A DNA stretch of 62,175 nt from a virus: IMG/VR virus record IMGVR_UViG_3300037189_001089, positions 1 to 62,175 of that record. The stretch is one strand, 5' to 3'. Below are positions 35,729-44,566 of this stretch, one piece after another. Made by a program: the position numbers and the translations under genes. The stretch's first letter is position 1, and each line of letters opens with the position of its first letter. The notes beneath the pieces are model-generated. The model was not told the DNA's origin. It saw only the letters and a program-made list of their open reading frames with translations, and did not search any database.

Positions 35729-36868
35729 TTAGGAATCTGACGCAGCATCTGCATAAGCAACTGCATCAAGCTCTTCCCACTGAAGGCCAAAGCGTACAAA
35801 TACTGTGTACTCAATTGTGTCCTTCTTTGGAACGTACTGACGGTTTACGGTGATATCTCTCTGGAATCCCCATACACGGTTCTGAGGGAATGTAAGGTCT
35901 ACATAACCTGCAGGGTAGTAAGGAACTTCCTGAACTTCGATACCTAGAACACGAGTTGTACGTGCTCCACCGAATGTCTGTGCAGCACCGTCAAGGTATG
36001 CCTGACGGTTACGCTCAGTGCCTGGACCACGGTCTACGAAAGCCTCAGCAATTGCATCAGCTAGTGTACCGTTGTTCTTGACGATTCCCTGGAATGCGTC
36101 TGTACCAGCATAGAACTTTAGGTTGTTCTTGATAGCACGGTACTTACGTGGCATTGCAAGAATAATGTCCTGCAGTACGTTTGTAGTCCATGCGTTGTCT
36201 GATACTGTCACGAGAGCCTCGTGTGCATCTCCATCTGTAGTTGCCTTGTGAACAAAGCCCTCCATAATGGAAAGGAATGCGCCAGTAGTACCGTCACCGT
36301 TAATAGCTAGATCCTCAATGTCATTCGCAAAAGCGTTTGTCATTAGACGAACTAGGTGATCCTCAAGAGCACCACCTTCAATATTGTCTTCTAGTGCCTC
36401 AGTTGATACTTCCCAGTCCAGACGAATCTTCTTGGTAGTAAGCTCAACCTTTGTAAATGTGGCACCTGCGTTTGTGAAGGTTGGGTCAGCCTGTGCAGCA
36501 GCACGGATAACACGCTCTCCAACGTTAACCTTCTCAAGCTCAATGGTGTTAGCTCTCATTGTAACTCTGCGTCCATCCTTTGCAAGGACTGTAGCGTCCC
36601 AAACATAGTCAATGAATCGACGAGCCTGCTCTGGAGCTAGGATACCACCAGGAGTACCTGTTGGATTAACGGCATTTGGACCAGTAGTCACACCCCAAGT
36701 AGGAGTAGCCAAGTTTCCTAGGCTAGCTGCTGGAGATAGGTTACCAAGTGGGCCTCTTGCGGTTGCGTCACCAACAGCACCAGATACGAATGATCCGTCA
36801 CCGTTGATTTCTGCATTACCCTCAGCGCTTGCACCTGGGTAATTTTTAATTAGTTCTTGTTCCGACAT
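35729..36868 (-). CDS. Major capsid protein (HK97 fold)
   Basis: About 379 residues from the ATG at 36868, which has AGGAGGTG 6 bases upstream; the GTG three codons earlier lies inside that ribosome site. The first 75 residues are Gly/Ala/Pro-rich and flexible, followed by a spine-helix region (PEQARRFIDYVWDATVLAKD), an E-loop-like segment, and a P-domain around LEDHLVRLMTNAFANDIEDL. C-terminal strands (VLGIEVQEVPYYPAGYV) fit HK97 coat proteins. It follows the protease-scaffold gene and is followed by a strong terminator, consistent with very high expression. Confidence 0.93.
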   Translation of the reverse strand: MSEQELIKNYPGASAEGNAEINGDGSFVSGAVGDATARGPLGNLSPAASLGNLATPTWGVTTGPNAVNPTGTPGGILAPEQARRFIDYVWDATVLAKDGRRVTMRANTIELEKVNVGERVIRAAAQADPTFTNAGATFTKVELTTKKIRLDWEVSTEALEDNIEGGALEDHLVRLMTNAFANDIEDLAINGDGTTGAFLSIMEGFVHKATTDGDAHEALVTVSDNAWTTNVLQDIILAMPRKYRAIKNNLKFYAGTDAFQGIVKNNGTLADAIAEAFVDRGPGTERNRQAYLDGAAQTFGGARTTRVLGIEVQEVPYYPAGYVDLTFPQNRVWGFQRDITVNRQYVPKKDTIEYTVFVRFGLQWEELDAVAYADAASDS

Positions 36869-36889
36869 ATATTTCACCTCCTAGTGATA

Positions 36890-37507
36890 TTATTTAAATA
36901 AGTCGTTATTAGTGAGGAAACGACCTCCCCATAGGGATTTTTGAACCTTAACTTCAGGTTCCTGTACGATCTCGCCTAGATCGCCAGATTTACGGAAAGC
37001 AGTGTCAGCCACTACAGCGTCTACTCTCTTTCCAAACTCATCAAATACAGCCTGACTAGCAGTTACGTCGTTCTTAACTGCTTCGATAGACTTACTTAGT
37101 TCTGAAATTTGTGCAGCTTGTGCCTTTACAATTTCAGATAGATCGCTAAAGGCTTTTGTAACGGTAGCTGTTAGATCTGCAACTGCAGACTCGACAACAT
37201 CGTTTGACTTAGCTACCTCAGTGTCATCAACCTTCTTGTCCTCTGAGTCCATTGACTTTGACTTGTTCATCTCATCTTCGTCATCTTCTTCATCGTCCAT
37301 AGAGTCCATAGACTTAGACTTATTCATTTCGTCCTCGTCCTTCTTCTCTTTGTCTTTCATATCTTCGTCATAAGACTTTTCTACTTCGACATCTGTTGCT
37401 TCTACTGCGGCGTCAGCCTCTGGAGCGACCTGTGTTTCTTCAACAGCAGCCTCTGCTGCTACAGCTTCTGCTGCAACCTCAACTGCTTCATTTGTTGCTT
37501 CATCCAT
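36890..37507 (-). CDS. Nested scaffold protein from an internal in-frame start
   Basis: An ATG at 37507 (codon 255 of the protease gene) is preceded by AAGGAGGT at 37515-37522, 7 bases away. This is as strong as any ribosome site in the window. Translation from here would yield 205 residues, exactly the acidic and coiled-coil part without the protease. This matches the lambda C/Nu3 arrangement, in which the scaffold is made from within the protease gene (established for lambda; inference here). Confidence 0.75.
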   Translation of the reverse strand: MDEATNEAVEVAAEAVAAEAAVEETQVAPEADAAVEATDVEVEKSYDEDMKDKEKKDEDEMNKSKSMDSMDDEEDDEDEMNKSKSMDSEDKKVDDTEVAKSNDVVESAVADLTATVTKAFSDLSEIVKAQAAQISELSKSIEAVKNDVTASQAVFDEFGKRVDAVVADTAFRKSGDLGEIVQEPEVKVQKSLWGGRFLTNNDLFK

Positions 37508-38269
37508 AGGACTTACCTCCTTGTTAATCTCAATTGTATTAATGCCTTTAGCACTATCAACTAAGAACTTTATTACATCAGAATTGTCTGCATCTGTTTT
37601 TTCAACAAATCCAATATTCTGCATTGTCTTACCAGATGTTGGGCTCACTGCTGAGTCTGAATCTGATAACAAAACTATGTCGTTCTCTGAATCCCAGAAA
37701 ACATTTTCGATCTCTGTCTTTGCAAGGTATCCATCAAGAACGTTGTCTCCGTTTGCATTCTTCTCAATAGAAAAAATGTTTGCAAACTGGTTTGCTGGAT
37801 TATCTACTAGAGAAAGTTCGTGAAGCTCATACTCTTTGATAATACGGACTGCTTTGTCCATACCCTCGTCATACTGGTCGTCAAACTTCTTAATGTTGCC
37901 ACCAATAGAAAATCCTGAGTAAGTTCCATCTAGAACTTTTTCCCAGGCATCCTGTGCTCCCTTAGAAACATACGCAGAGACATAAACACCAGAATAGAAC
38001 TTCTTTGTGTTAGGATCAAAGTATCTATCCTCTTTGAATGATACTACTTTTCCAACAGCAGATGGCTGGTGCATTTCACGTAGGTTGCCACGGAAACTCT
38101 TAAAGGCATTTAGGCTAGCAGATGTGTCAACGACATCCCCCTGCTTGTCTACGTTGTCTAGGGTAGCAAAACCAGAAACGATTCTTCGTTCCTTATCAAC
38201 TTTTCCAATTGGCATTGACAGGCGAACGTTGTCGCCCTCAGTCACCCAATGTGCCTTGTTAATATTCAT
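36890..38269 (-). CDS. Prohead protease fused to scaffold
   Basis: A 459-residue protein. The N-terminal 190 residues are a herpesvirus-type prohead protease: His67 in LREMHQPSAVG and Ser121 in YSGFSIGG match the His and Ser of the catalytic set, and ELHELSLVDNPANQ is the typical end of that domain. Residues about 190-254 link to a long acidic, coiled-coil C-terminus (ISELSKSIEAVKNDV) that fits a scaffold. Two copies of DEDEMNKSKSMDS lie near residues 314-345. A strong internal ribosome site makes a separate scaffold likely (see nested gene). It processes the capsid during maturation. The promoter with an inverted repeat lies directly upstream. Confidence 0.9.
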   Translation of the reverse strand: MNINKAHWVTEGDNVRLSMPIGKVDKERRIVSGFATLDNVDKQGDVVDTSASLNAFKSFRGNLREMHQPSAVGKVVSFKEDRYFDPNTKKFYSGVYVSAYVSKGAQDAWEKVLDGTYSGFSIGGNIKKFDDQYDEGMDKAVRIIKEYELHELSLVDNPANQFANIFSIEKNANGDNVLDGYLAKTEIENVFWDSENDIVLLSDSDSAVSPTSGKTMQNIGFVEKTDADNSDVIKFLVDSAKGINTIEINKEVSPMDEATNEAVEVAAEAVAAEAAVEETQVAPEADAAVEATDVEVEKSYDEDMKDKEKKDEDEMNKSKSMDSMDDEEDDEDEMNKSKSMDSEDKKVDDTEVAKSNDVVESAVADLTATVTKAFSDLSEIVKAQAAQISELSKSIEAVKNDVTASQAVFDEFGKRVDAVVADTAFRKSGDLGEIVQEPEVKVQKSLWGGRFLTNNDLFK

Positions 38270-38290
38270 GTCCCTCTAATTATAGCAAAC

Positions 38291-38319
38291 ATTTTATCAT
38301 TTTGATAACATTTTGTCAA
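38291..38319 (-). promoter_or_regulatory. Strong promoter for the protease/scaffold/capsid operon
   Basis: The minus strand has consensus TTGACA (38319-38314), a 17-base spacer and TAAAAT (38296-38291) with an upstream TG (TGATAAAAT). Transcription would start near 38284, about 15 bases before the ATG. A second TATAAT lies at 38284-38279 but lacks a -35. Confidence 0.8.
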
Positions 38320-38329
38320 TTATCAAAAT
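38299..38329. promoter_or_regulatory. 10-bp inverted repeat overlapping the -35 box: operator candidate
   Basis: ATTTTGATAA (38299-38308) and TTATCAAAAT (38320-38329) are perfect inverted copies, 11 bases apart, centred on the TTGACA box. Such symmetry suits a dimeric repressor or activator. A hairpin at the portal mRNA end is the alternative, but there is no U-tract. Confidence 0.55.
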
Positions 38330-39957
38330 TATTCGCTAGATCGTCCTTCTCCTTGCGGATTTCTTCCAGCAACAGTAGCTGGGCTGTCGGACGAGTTATT
38401 TGTCCTCTCAGCATCCCTGCTTCTGTTCTGTCTAGTATTTGCTGCTGCGTCAGCTGCCTGACGAGAGTTGAGCTCCATAGGAACATCCCCATCCTTACGC
38501 TGTGGCAGGTCAAGAAGTTCACGTGCTTCGTTAGGCACCATAATCTTATTACGAACGTATCGCTCAAGAATCTGTGATTGTGCAATTTCATCCGTCAGAG
38601 TCAGCTCATTGAACTTAAGCTCTAGAATGTCAGTCTTTTCCTTGATGATCTTGTTAACAATCTTTTCAAGGTGGTTCTGTGCTGGTCTTGAAACCTGCTC
38701 TTTAAATGTGCGGTCCTGAGACATAGCTGCAGCAATTCCAGAATCAGTTCCTCCAAGCTTAGAGATTGGAACCTGGTGTGCAATAAGAATGTCATCCCTA
38801 TTTTGCTTGCGGTACTCTTTAAAGGATCCCTCTTGAATACCGTTTTCAATTGGCTCCATATTAAACTCAACCTTGTTGCCATCTGAATCTCCAGGCAACG
38901 GAATGTATAGGGTTCTGTGCGACTGAGACTTTAGACCAGTTTGTAGGAATCTAAACATCTTGTCTTCTGCATCAGCTGACAGCTTTGCACCCTTAAGAGT
39001 AATGATGTAGCGTGGCACGGCCTTGTTCTGGAAATAGTCAATGTTGTACTGTGCAGCTAGTGAGTCTCCAATAAGAGAACTTACTGCAGAAAGAATGTCA
39101 GGAATTCCATAGAAAGTATTTAGTGGAGAATAAGACTTGTAGTGAATAAGCTCGTTTGGTCTTGGGTCTCCAGTTACTGGGTTTGGATTTTTTGCACCAA
39201 AGTTTCTAAAGTATACAACCTTGTTTCCAATAATCTGAAGGTAGCCATCACGAAGCCTGCGAACACGAACGGTGGTTGCTGGAACATGTCCAACATAACC
39301 AATCTGTCCTAGAGCAGTTCTTCCAATTTCAAGATAGCCATTACCAGTTGACTCAAAGTCAACAAGCATTTTCTTAATTGTGGTTGTAAATGAGTCATCG
39401 TCATTTAGTGACTCTAGCCAATCACGTAGCTCAAGCTTCATTCTTTCAATGCGCTTTCTTGCTTTGTCAACTGCTGAACTGTCTTCCCTGCTTTCTAGGG
39501 AAAGTGTGGTCTTGTCAGTTACGTGGAAAGCATATCCCAATCCAGCAATATTTGCTACCTTTGCATCAATAGCTGCGTGGTTTGCAAATGATGTGTCATA
39601 GTAGTTTGCCAATTCATAAAGATTGTATGGAGGTGTGATTACATCGAAAAGTCCGTATCCATTTCTATAAACAGAACCAGGATTAATCTGCTTGCTCTCA
39701 GCACCGTCAACACCTGTGCTTCTTGCTGAAGCTGATGAAAGATAGGACTCAGAGCTTGGGATAACATTGTTTGGAACTGAGTAGTCGTACTGAGCCTTAA
39801 TTAGTCTGTCAGTTCTACGCTTAAAGTTCTTTTCTATACCAGCATAATTTTTTAGCTGATCCCAGCTTTTATTAAAAGGATCCTGCTCTTTAAACTGGTT
39901 TCTTTCCTCATCCTGAGTATTCAGGGATGCGTTAATGTAATACTGGTTTTCGTCCAT
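38329..39957 (-). CDS. Portal protein
   Basis: A 542-residue protein with portal features of the PBSX/SPP1-like group: a helical N-terminus, YELANYYDTSFANHAAIDAK, a wing region, and DILSAVSSLIGDSLAAQYNI with QNKAVPRYIITLKG in the clip and stem area. The C-terminus is helical and polar (ADAAANTRQNRSRDAERT). It forms the dodecameric ring through which DNA enters and to which the neck attaches. The gene lies upstream of the protease, as usual. The terminase is not adjacent. Confidence 0.93.
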   Translation of the reverse strand: MDENQYYINASLNTQDEERNQFKEQDPFNKSWDQLKNYAGIEKNFKRRTDRLIKAQYDYSVPNNVIPSSESYLSSASARSTGVDGAESKQINPGSVYRNGYGLFDVITPPYNLYELANYYDTSFANHAAIDAKVANIAGLGYAFHVTDKTTLSLESREDSSAVDKARKRIERMKLELRDWLESLNDDDSFTTTIKKMLVDFESTGNGYLEIGRTALGQIGYVGHVPATTVRVRRLRDGYLQIIGNKVVYFRNFGAKNPNPVTGDPRPNELIHYKSYSPLNTFYGIPDILSAVSSLIGDSLAAQYNIDYFQNKAVPRYIITLKGAKLSADAEDKMFRFLQTGLKSQSHRTLYIPLPGDSDGNKVEFNMEPIENGIQEGSFKEYRKQNRDDILIAHQVPISKLGGTDSGIAAAMSQDRTFKEQVSRPAQNHLEKIVNKIIKEKTDILELKFNELTLTDEIAQSQILERYVRNKIMVPNEARELLDLPQRKDGDVPMELNSRQAADAAANTRQNRSRDAERTNNSSDSPATVAGRNPQGEGRSSE

Positions 39958-40340
39958 TAGTCAACTTCCAATGCTTCTTGTCCATAAGTATCTACAGTCT
40001 TCTGTGCGTCTGCCCAAGCGCCATAGTCAGTCATTGATGGGATGTATCCCTGCTTCATTCTGTCTACTTGCTCTGAATGTGTTTCATCAGATACCCTTGT
40101 GAGTCCTGGAACAAACTTGGCCTCTCCATCACCAGAATCGCCATAATACTTTGCAGCTGAAAAAAGCTCTGCTATTTTTGAAAGGTCACCCTTCATCGAG
40201 GGGATATTAAGAACGCTGCCTTCGCCATCTGTGAAGTACTTTCCGTCTGCTTTTTTGTAAACATATAGGCCCCATTCAACGTCTGTCTCTATTACTTGCC
40301 TGCGGACGTTGCCAACTTTTGATAAAATATCATAATCCAT
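39957..40340 (-). CDS. Unknown protein upstream of the portal
   Basis: About 127 residues from an ATG at 40340 (MDYDILSKVGNVRRQ). That start is preferred to the ATG at 40346 because the -10 TATACT ends 7 bases before it, implying a leaderless mRNA. The protein is mixed alpha/beta with acidic segments and no known motif. Being co-transcribed with the portal, it may be an internal head or packaging accessory protein (position only). Confidence 0.65.
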   Translation of the reverse strand: MDYDILSKVGNVRRQVIETDVEWGLYVYKKADGKYFTDGEGSVLNIPSMKGDLSKIAELFSAAKYYGDSGDGEAKFVPGLTRVSDETHSEQVDRMKQGYIPSMTDYGAWADAQKTVDTYGQEALEVD

Positions 40341-40347
40341 AACCATT

Positions 40348-40356
40348 AGTATACCA
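40348..40356 (-). promoter_or_regulatory. Extended -10 promoter (TGGTATACT) inside a palindrome
   Basis: Minus strand TGGTATACT, embedded in the palindrome TAGTAT-GGT-ATACTA. It is followed by 7 bases and the ATG at 40340, consistent with leaderless initiation. Confidence 0.55.
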
Positions 40357-40358
40357 TA

Positions 40359-43300
40359 CTAGGCTGGTACTTTAATAGTGTTTGACCAAGAAATATCTTT
40401 ATATACGGTAAACTTTTCTGGATTAACCAAAATTCCAGAGGATTCATCATCAATAACAATCCTATTGGATCCTGTGTACTTTTCATAAATAGTCTTAGGA
40501 TCAATATTAAATGTTCTGCTTTGACTAATAATCTTAACATTTTGCCAAGTGTATGGCGGAACTGTGTCTTCATCAACAACAAGGTCAGTTTGTAGGTCTA
40601 TCCACTTACCTGACTTAGCCACTCCACCAGACACATAAGATCCAGTTGCGGTACTATTAATTGTAAAGGTATCATCAGTTGCTGAAACCACAACAGCATT
40701 AGCAATATTGTATTGCGATGGAACTACGTCAGTAATTGTTATAACTTCCCCTGGCTCAAACGTATTGGTAGTCGTGTATGTGACCTGAGTTCCTGTAGAT
40801 GTAACGTTTGTCACACCACCAACATGTAGAGATAGCATGTCTACCCAACTTCTTGTTTCAAGAGTCTCATCCTTTTCAATATTGGTAGCAAGGTTGTAAG
40901 ATATGTTATTGTATGTTAATGGACCATTAAGGCTTAATCTACCAGTTCTGTTACTAAAGTCTAGCAAATCAGGGAATTCAATTCCAATAACTGACCATTC
41001 TTCGTTGTATATAAATATCTTATTTACAGATTGTCCGTTTACGTAGTATTCAAGGTTGTACAGAATTTCTGATGACTCTCTGTCTACCCCAAAAATAAAG
41101 CCACGCTGTGTTGAGGAATCTGACTGAATGTAGAAATCAAAAATTCCGTCATTGTGGTCTATTGAAAAAATCATAATTGGGTCTGCTGGAAATTCTGCCT
41201 CTGAGAATCTAACCCAAAGCTGTAAAGAGCTAACCTCTGTATCGTTTGCCTCTGGCAAGTTAATTGGAATTGCTAGTCCACGATCTGTAACATTGCTAAA
41301 TTCTCCACGAATCTTCCATCCAGATTGTCTATTTAGATGTAGGTATGGTGTGCTCTTTTTGTATGTAGCAATTGGGTTCTTTGCCTTTAGGTCATAGTAC
41401 AGTCCAGATCTTGAATAGTAGTAAACTGGAATTCCAAATCTAGACCCAACAGGAGTAAAGTCAGTTCTTTCCAAAACGTGTGATGCCAGCTGAAGCTCTC
41501 TTAGGTTAATTGGGTGATGAAGAATTCCGTCTGACTTAAAGTCAAGGTGATAAACAATTGCATAGTCCTCAAAGTTAATTGGCCTATTGTTTTGAGTTTT
41601 GGTTGGTGGATAGATTATCGTTCCAGTTGTTACCTCAAATGCTGTGTCTTCCCAATTTAAATCTATGGCTGCAGGATCGACTAAACCAGAGGTTAGCGGT
41701 CTGTAATAGTTTTCAAAGTCTAGAAGGCTATTGTTTGCCCCATTAGCAATAGACTGGAAAGAAACGTAGCTCCTCAAAACGCTAGAGTCTGTCTGGAAGA
41801 AGTTTGTCCTGACAACATTGTCTGACATATCTTCATAGTCTTGCCATCCAGTATAAAATTCATTGTTAAGATCTTCATAAGTTAGAATTGTTGGTACTGA
41901 ATATTCAATTTGCAAATCACTGTATAGCCACGGAGTTACTTCCTCTACCGCCAAGCTTGCGGGAGGTTCAGGGAATTGCTGATTAAACTGAATAGAGTCT
42001 AGTTCAAAATTAGTGTTTCCATCGTAATCAATGATTGCCTTTCCAAAATAGGAAAGCGGCATGTAGTCTTCCCAGTATCCAGCAACAGCAATATCAGCAA
42101 AGAATATGCCATACTTGTCAATCGCAGTTAGGGTATAGTTTGCTGTGTGATTATAAACAATGTTTGTGTCAGCTATATCAATAGTTCCATTTGAGTCAAA
42201 TGCTGAAAAAATCTTTCTACTATTAAATGCTGCGTCAAAACCAACCTTATAGATTCTTCCATTAAATTTTGTTGTGCCATCTCCTGCTACATAAACATCT
42301 AGCATTGATGAGTCACTAAAGAACCTATTTATTTGAGTACTTCTGTTTGCTATAAAAGTTGGAATATTTATTCCTACCGCAAATTTTTCGTTTTCCTCAA
42401 TTGTTTTGTTTACAATGCTAGCTGTATTGCCAGAAATGTTTATGCTGTAGTTTACAGTGGTTTCGTCTAGGGATATTAAGAAAAAGTCTTTTGTTATTTT
42501 ATTTGTTATCTTAATTAGTGGCTTGTTTTCTTCTGTACCGTCAGTTTTAAAAACGCCATAAAACGACTGGACTGGATCATTCAGCATTCCAAGTTTGTCA
42601 AAGTAGATAAAGTCTGTATCTGAATCCCAATCCTCATTTGGACTTAAAGTTAAGTATTTTCTTAGTGCAACATCATCTGGATCAAGAGTGTCTGGCTCTA
42701 TTGCCTGTATGTCATCATATAGCTCTTTAGTTGTTCTAGAGCCTATCTCAAAACTTGGTAGCTGATAGTCTGGCAGTCTTAAGGTTTTTGACTCTGCCTC
42801 TACGTTGCTAAAGAATGCCTGTTTCCAGTTAGCAAAGTCAGGGTAGTTATAGTTAGAGGCATAGTTAGCAAATGCATAGTCATTAAATGCAGTAATAGAG
42901 TTAATTGATGAGTTTGTTTGTTCTGGAGAAGCAACAGCTTGTCCCCAAACCCAACGCCTCTTTGTTACCTCTGTTGGAATACCATAAGAGTAAATAGAGA
43001 AAGTATCAATATCAACTGGGTCAACATCTTCGTATGCATAGAATCCAACCCAGTCTTGATTTTTACCATTTATAACTTCTGCTGGTAGCTCTAGAGTTTC
43101 TTGATCAATTTCAAAGTTAATAACTTCTTCACCATTAAGAATCACAGTCATAGAACTTTTTAGTTCTCTAATGTGTACAAGCATTGGCCTAAACCATTCT
43201 CCAACAAAGTGTGAGCCTATAAAGTCTCCAACCTTAAAAGTTAAATATGCCCCATCTGCGTATAGACCATCAGAGCTGCCAATTGGTCCAAATATTTTTC

Positions 43301-44243
43301 TTGGCACTGAAGATGATGAATTTATTCTTATCCACATCTCAATTGTATAGTCGTTATATCTTCCACGTTCATTTAAGAATCCATATCCTGGAAAAATCAG
43401 AGATGGGTAATTGTTGCTGTTATAAACATTTGGTGTAATCTTAGTAACATAAGATGATCCAAATACAAGCGGCACTCCAAAGTTTTTGGCAAATAGTTCA
43501 TATCCCTGTCCAAGATAATAAGCTACATCGCCAGATGCCCCATATGGAAAAGCTGGGATTGCCTTCATAATGCTTGGCAGGTTTATATTTCCTGGTAGTG
43601 GATCTGTTGTAATTCCATAAGAAACTTTGTTAAAGTCTTCTGACCACTGTCCAAGAGATAGACCATTTATAAATACTGTATAGTCTCCAGCAATACCGCC
43701 CTGACGCACATTAATCTTAATAATTAGTCTTACGTCATCTGCCTCAGCTGGTGGTAGGTCAAAGGTTCCTGAGAAAAATCTCCAAGTGTCTCTATCAACT
43801 TGATTAACTAAAAATGTTTCTGTTACTTCAACATCCTCTGTTGTTTCTGTGTCAGTATACTTGTAGCCAAGAGTTACAGAATTTGCAAGGGCAGTGTCAA
43901 AGTAAACATAAAACCCAATATTAAAGTTATAGAGACTTTCAACCAAGTTTTCAGATAGATTATAAACGCTTGTAGCAATAATGTCTTGTGTTTCTGTGGG
44001 TGGTACTGCACCAATAATTCTTGATACCGCTGAATCTGGGAAGGGGGCATTAAAGGAACCTTCTGGCTCTAGAGTAGCTTCTGCGTTAGTTAGCTCCCAG
44101 GTATCAAATAAATGAAACTGTCGTTCTTCTTCTGTGATTTGAGATATGTAGTCAACTTTTTCGTTCAATGTCCACAAAGCTAGAGGGTGTTCAGAAATAG
44201 CTTTTTCAACATATAAATTAGACAGGGTAGTGTTGGTTGACAT
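40359..44243 (-). CDS. Giant LamG-containing virion protein
   Basis: A 1294-residue beta-rich protein with at least two concanavalin/LamG-like regions: around 290-410 (YNDYTIEMWIRINSSSS, then HIRELKSSMTVILNGEE) and around 990-1090 (LQLWVRFSEAEFPADPIMIF). Near 1160-1225 it carries the small module with EVITITDVVPSQYNIANAVV, shared with the other large virion proteins. LamG domains bind carbohydrates. It lies between the fibre region and the portal, so it could be a capsid fibre or tail fibre; I cannot tell which. It starts after a strong terminator with its own promoter and GGTAGGAG site. Confidence 0.75.
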   Translation of the reverse strand: MSTNTTLSNLYVEKAISEHPLALWTLNEKVDYISQITEEERQFHLFDTWELTNAEATLEPEGSFNAPFPDSAVSRIIGAVPPTETQDIIATSVYNLSENLVESLYNFNIGFYVYFDTALANSVTLGYKYTDTETTEDVEVTETFLVNQVDRDTWRFFSGTFDLPPAEADDVRLIIKINVRQGGIAGDYTVFINGLSLGQWSEDFNKVSYGITTDPLPGNINLPSIMKAIPAFPYGASGDVAYYLGQGYELFAKNFGVPLVFGSSYVTKITPNVYNSNNYPSLIFPGYGFLNERGRYNDYTIEMWIRINSSSSVPRKIFGPIGSSDGLYADGAYLTFKVGDFIGSHFVGEWFRPMLVHIRELKSSMTVILNGEEVINFEIDQETLELPAEVINGKNQDWVGFYAYEDVDPVDIDTFSIYSYGIPTEVTKRRWVWGQAVASPEQTNSSINSITAFNDYAFANYASNYNYPDFANWKQAFFSNVEAESKTLRLPDYQLPSFEIGSRTTKELYDDIQAIEPDTLDPDDVALRKYLTLSPNEDWDSDTDFIYFDKLGMLNDPVQSFYGVFKTDGTEENKPLIKITNKITKDFFLISLDETTVNYSINISGNTASIVNKTIEENEKFAVGINIPTFIANRSTQINRFFSDSSMLDVYVAGDGTTKFNGRIYKVGFDAAFNSRKIFSAFDSNGTIDIADTNIVYNHTANYTLTAIDKYGIFFADIAVAGYWEDYMPLSYFGKAIIDYDGNTNFELDSIQFNQQFPEPPASLAVEEVTPWLYSDLQIEYSVPTILTYEDLNNEFYTGWQDYEDMSDNVVRTNFFQTDSSVLRSYVSFQSIANGANNSLLDFENYYRPLTSGLVDPAAIDLNWEDTAFEVTTGTIIYPPTKTQNNRPINFEDYAIVYHLDFKSDGILHHPINLRELQLASHVLERTDFTPVGSRFGIPVYYYSRSGLYYDLKAKNPIATYKKSTPYLHLNRQSGWKIRGEFSNVTDRGLAIPINLPEANDTEVSSLQLWVRFSEAEFPADPIMIFSIDHNDGIFDFYIQSDSSTQRGFIFGVDRESSEILYNLEYYVNGQSVNKIFIYNEEWSVIGIEFPDLLDFSNRTGRLSLNGPLTYNNISYNLATNIEKDETLETRSWVDMLSLHVGGVTNVTSTGTQVTYTTTNTFEPGEVITITDVVPSQYNIANAVVVSATDDTFTINSTATGSYVSGGVAKSGKWIDLQTDLVVDEDTVPPYTWQNVKIISQSRTFNIDPKTIYEKYTGSNRIVIDDESSGILVNPEKFTVYKDISWSNTIKVPA

Positions 44244-44257
44244 TATTCTCCTACCTT

Positions 44258-44266
44258 ATTTTATCA
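44258..44266 (-). promoter_or_regulatory. Extended -10 promoter (TGATAAAAT)
   Basis: Minus strand TGATAAAAT between a strong terminator and the LamG gene. The leader is about 8 bases plus the ribosome site GGAG. Confidence 0.55.
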
Positions 44267-44274
44267 TACTAATA

Positions 44275-44303
44275 AGAAAAACCCTGCCAAATTAATGACA
44301 GGG
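44275..44303 (-). terminator. Intrinsic terminator closing the fibre region
   Basis: Stem 44282-44289 with 44296-44303 (8 pairs including one G-U), 6-base loop, followed on the minus strand by TTTTTCTTATT. Confidence 0.87.
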
Positions 44304-44319
44304 CATTCTTAGAGTTTGT

Positions 44320-44541
44320 CTATGCTGGTGGAAGCTTAGACAGCTCATCTTGATGAACCTTAATGGCTGACTCAAGAATTTCTATTGACTTTTTAATGCC
44401 TTCTACTTGCTCCTCTGTACCCACAGATTCTGCGGTCTTTAGATTAAGACTATACTGATAAGCCTCTGAAGCAAACTGCTGAATGCGACCTTCTAGCAAT
44501 CCCTTTTTTTGCTCTGTTGTTAATAGTGATGCGTAATCCAT
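44320..44541 (-). CDS. Small helical protein, unknown
   Basis: A 73-residue protein (MDYASLLTTEQKKGLLEGRI), almost wholly alpha-helical and coiled-coil-like with a final KLPPA. It lies between the sulfotransferase-like gene and a terminator and has its own promoter-like element. It might be a small chaperone or a structural linker; nothing firm can be said. Confidence 0.7.
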   Translation of the reverse strand: MDYASLLTTEQKKGLLEGRIQQFASEAYQYSLNLKTAESVGTEEQVEGIKKSIEILESAIKVHQDELSKLPPA

Positions 44542-44566
44542 GACTCCTCTTTTCTCTTGTTTTTAA

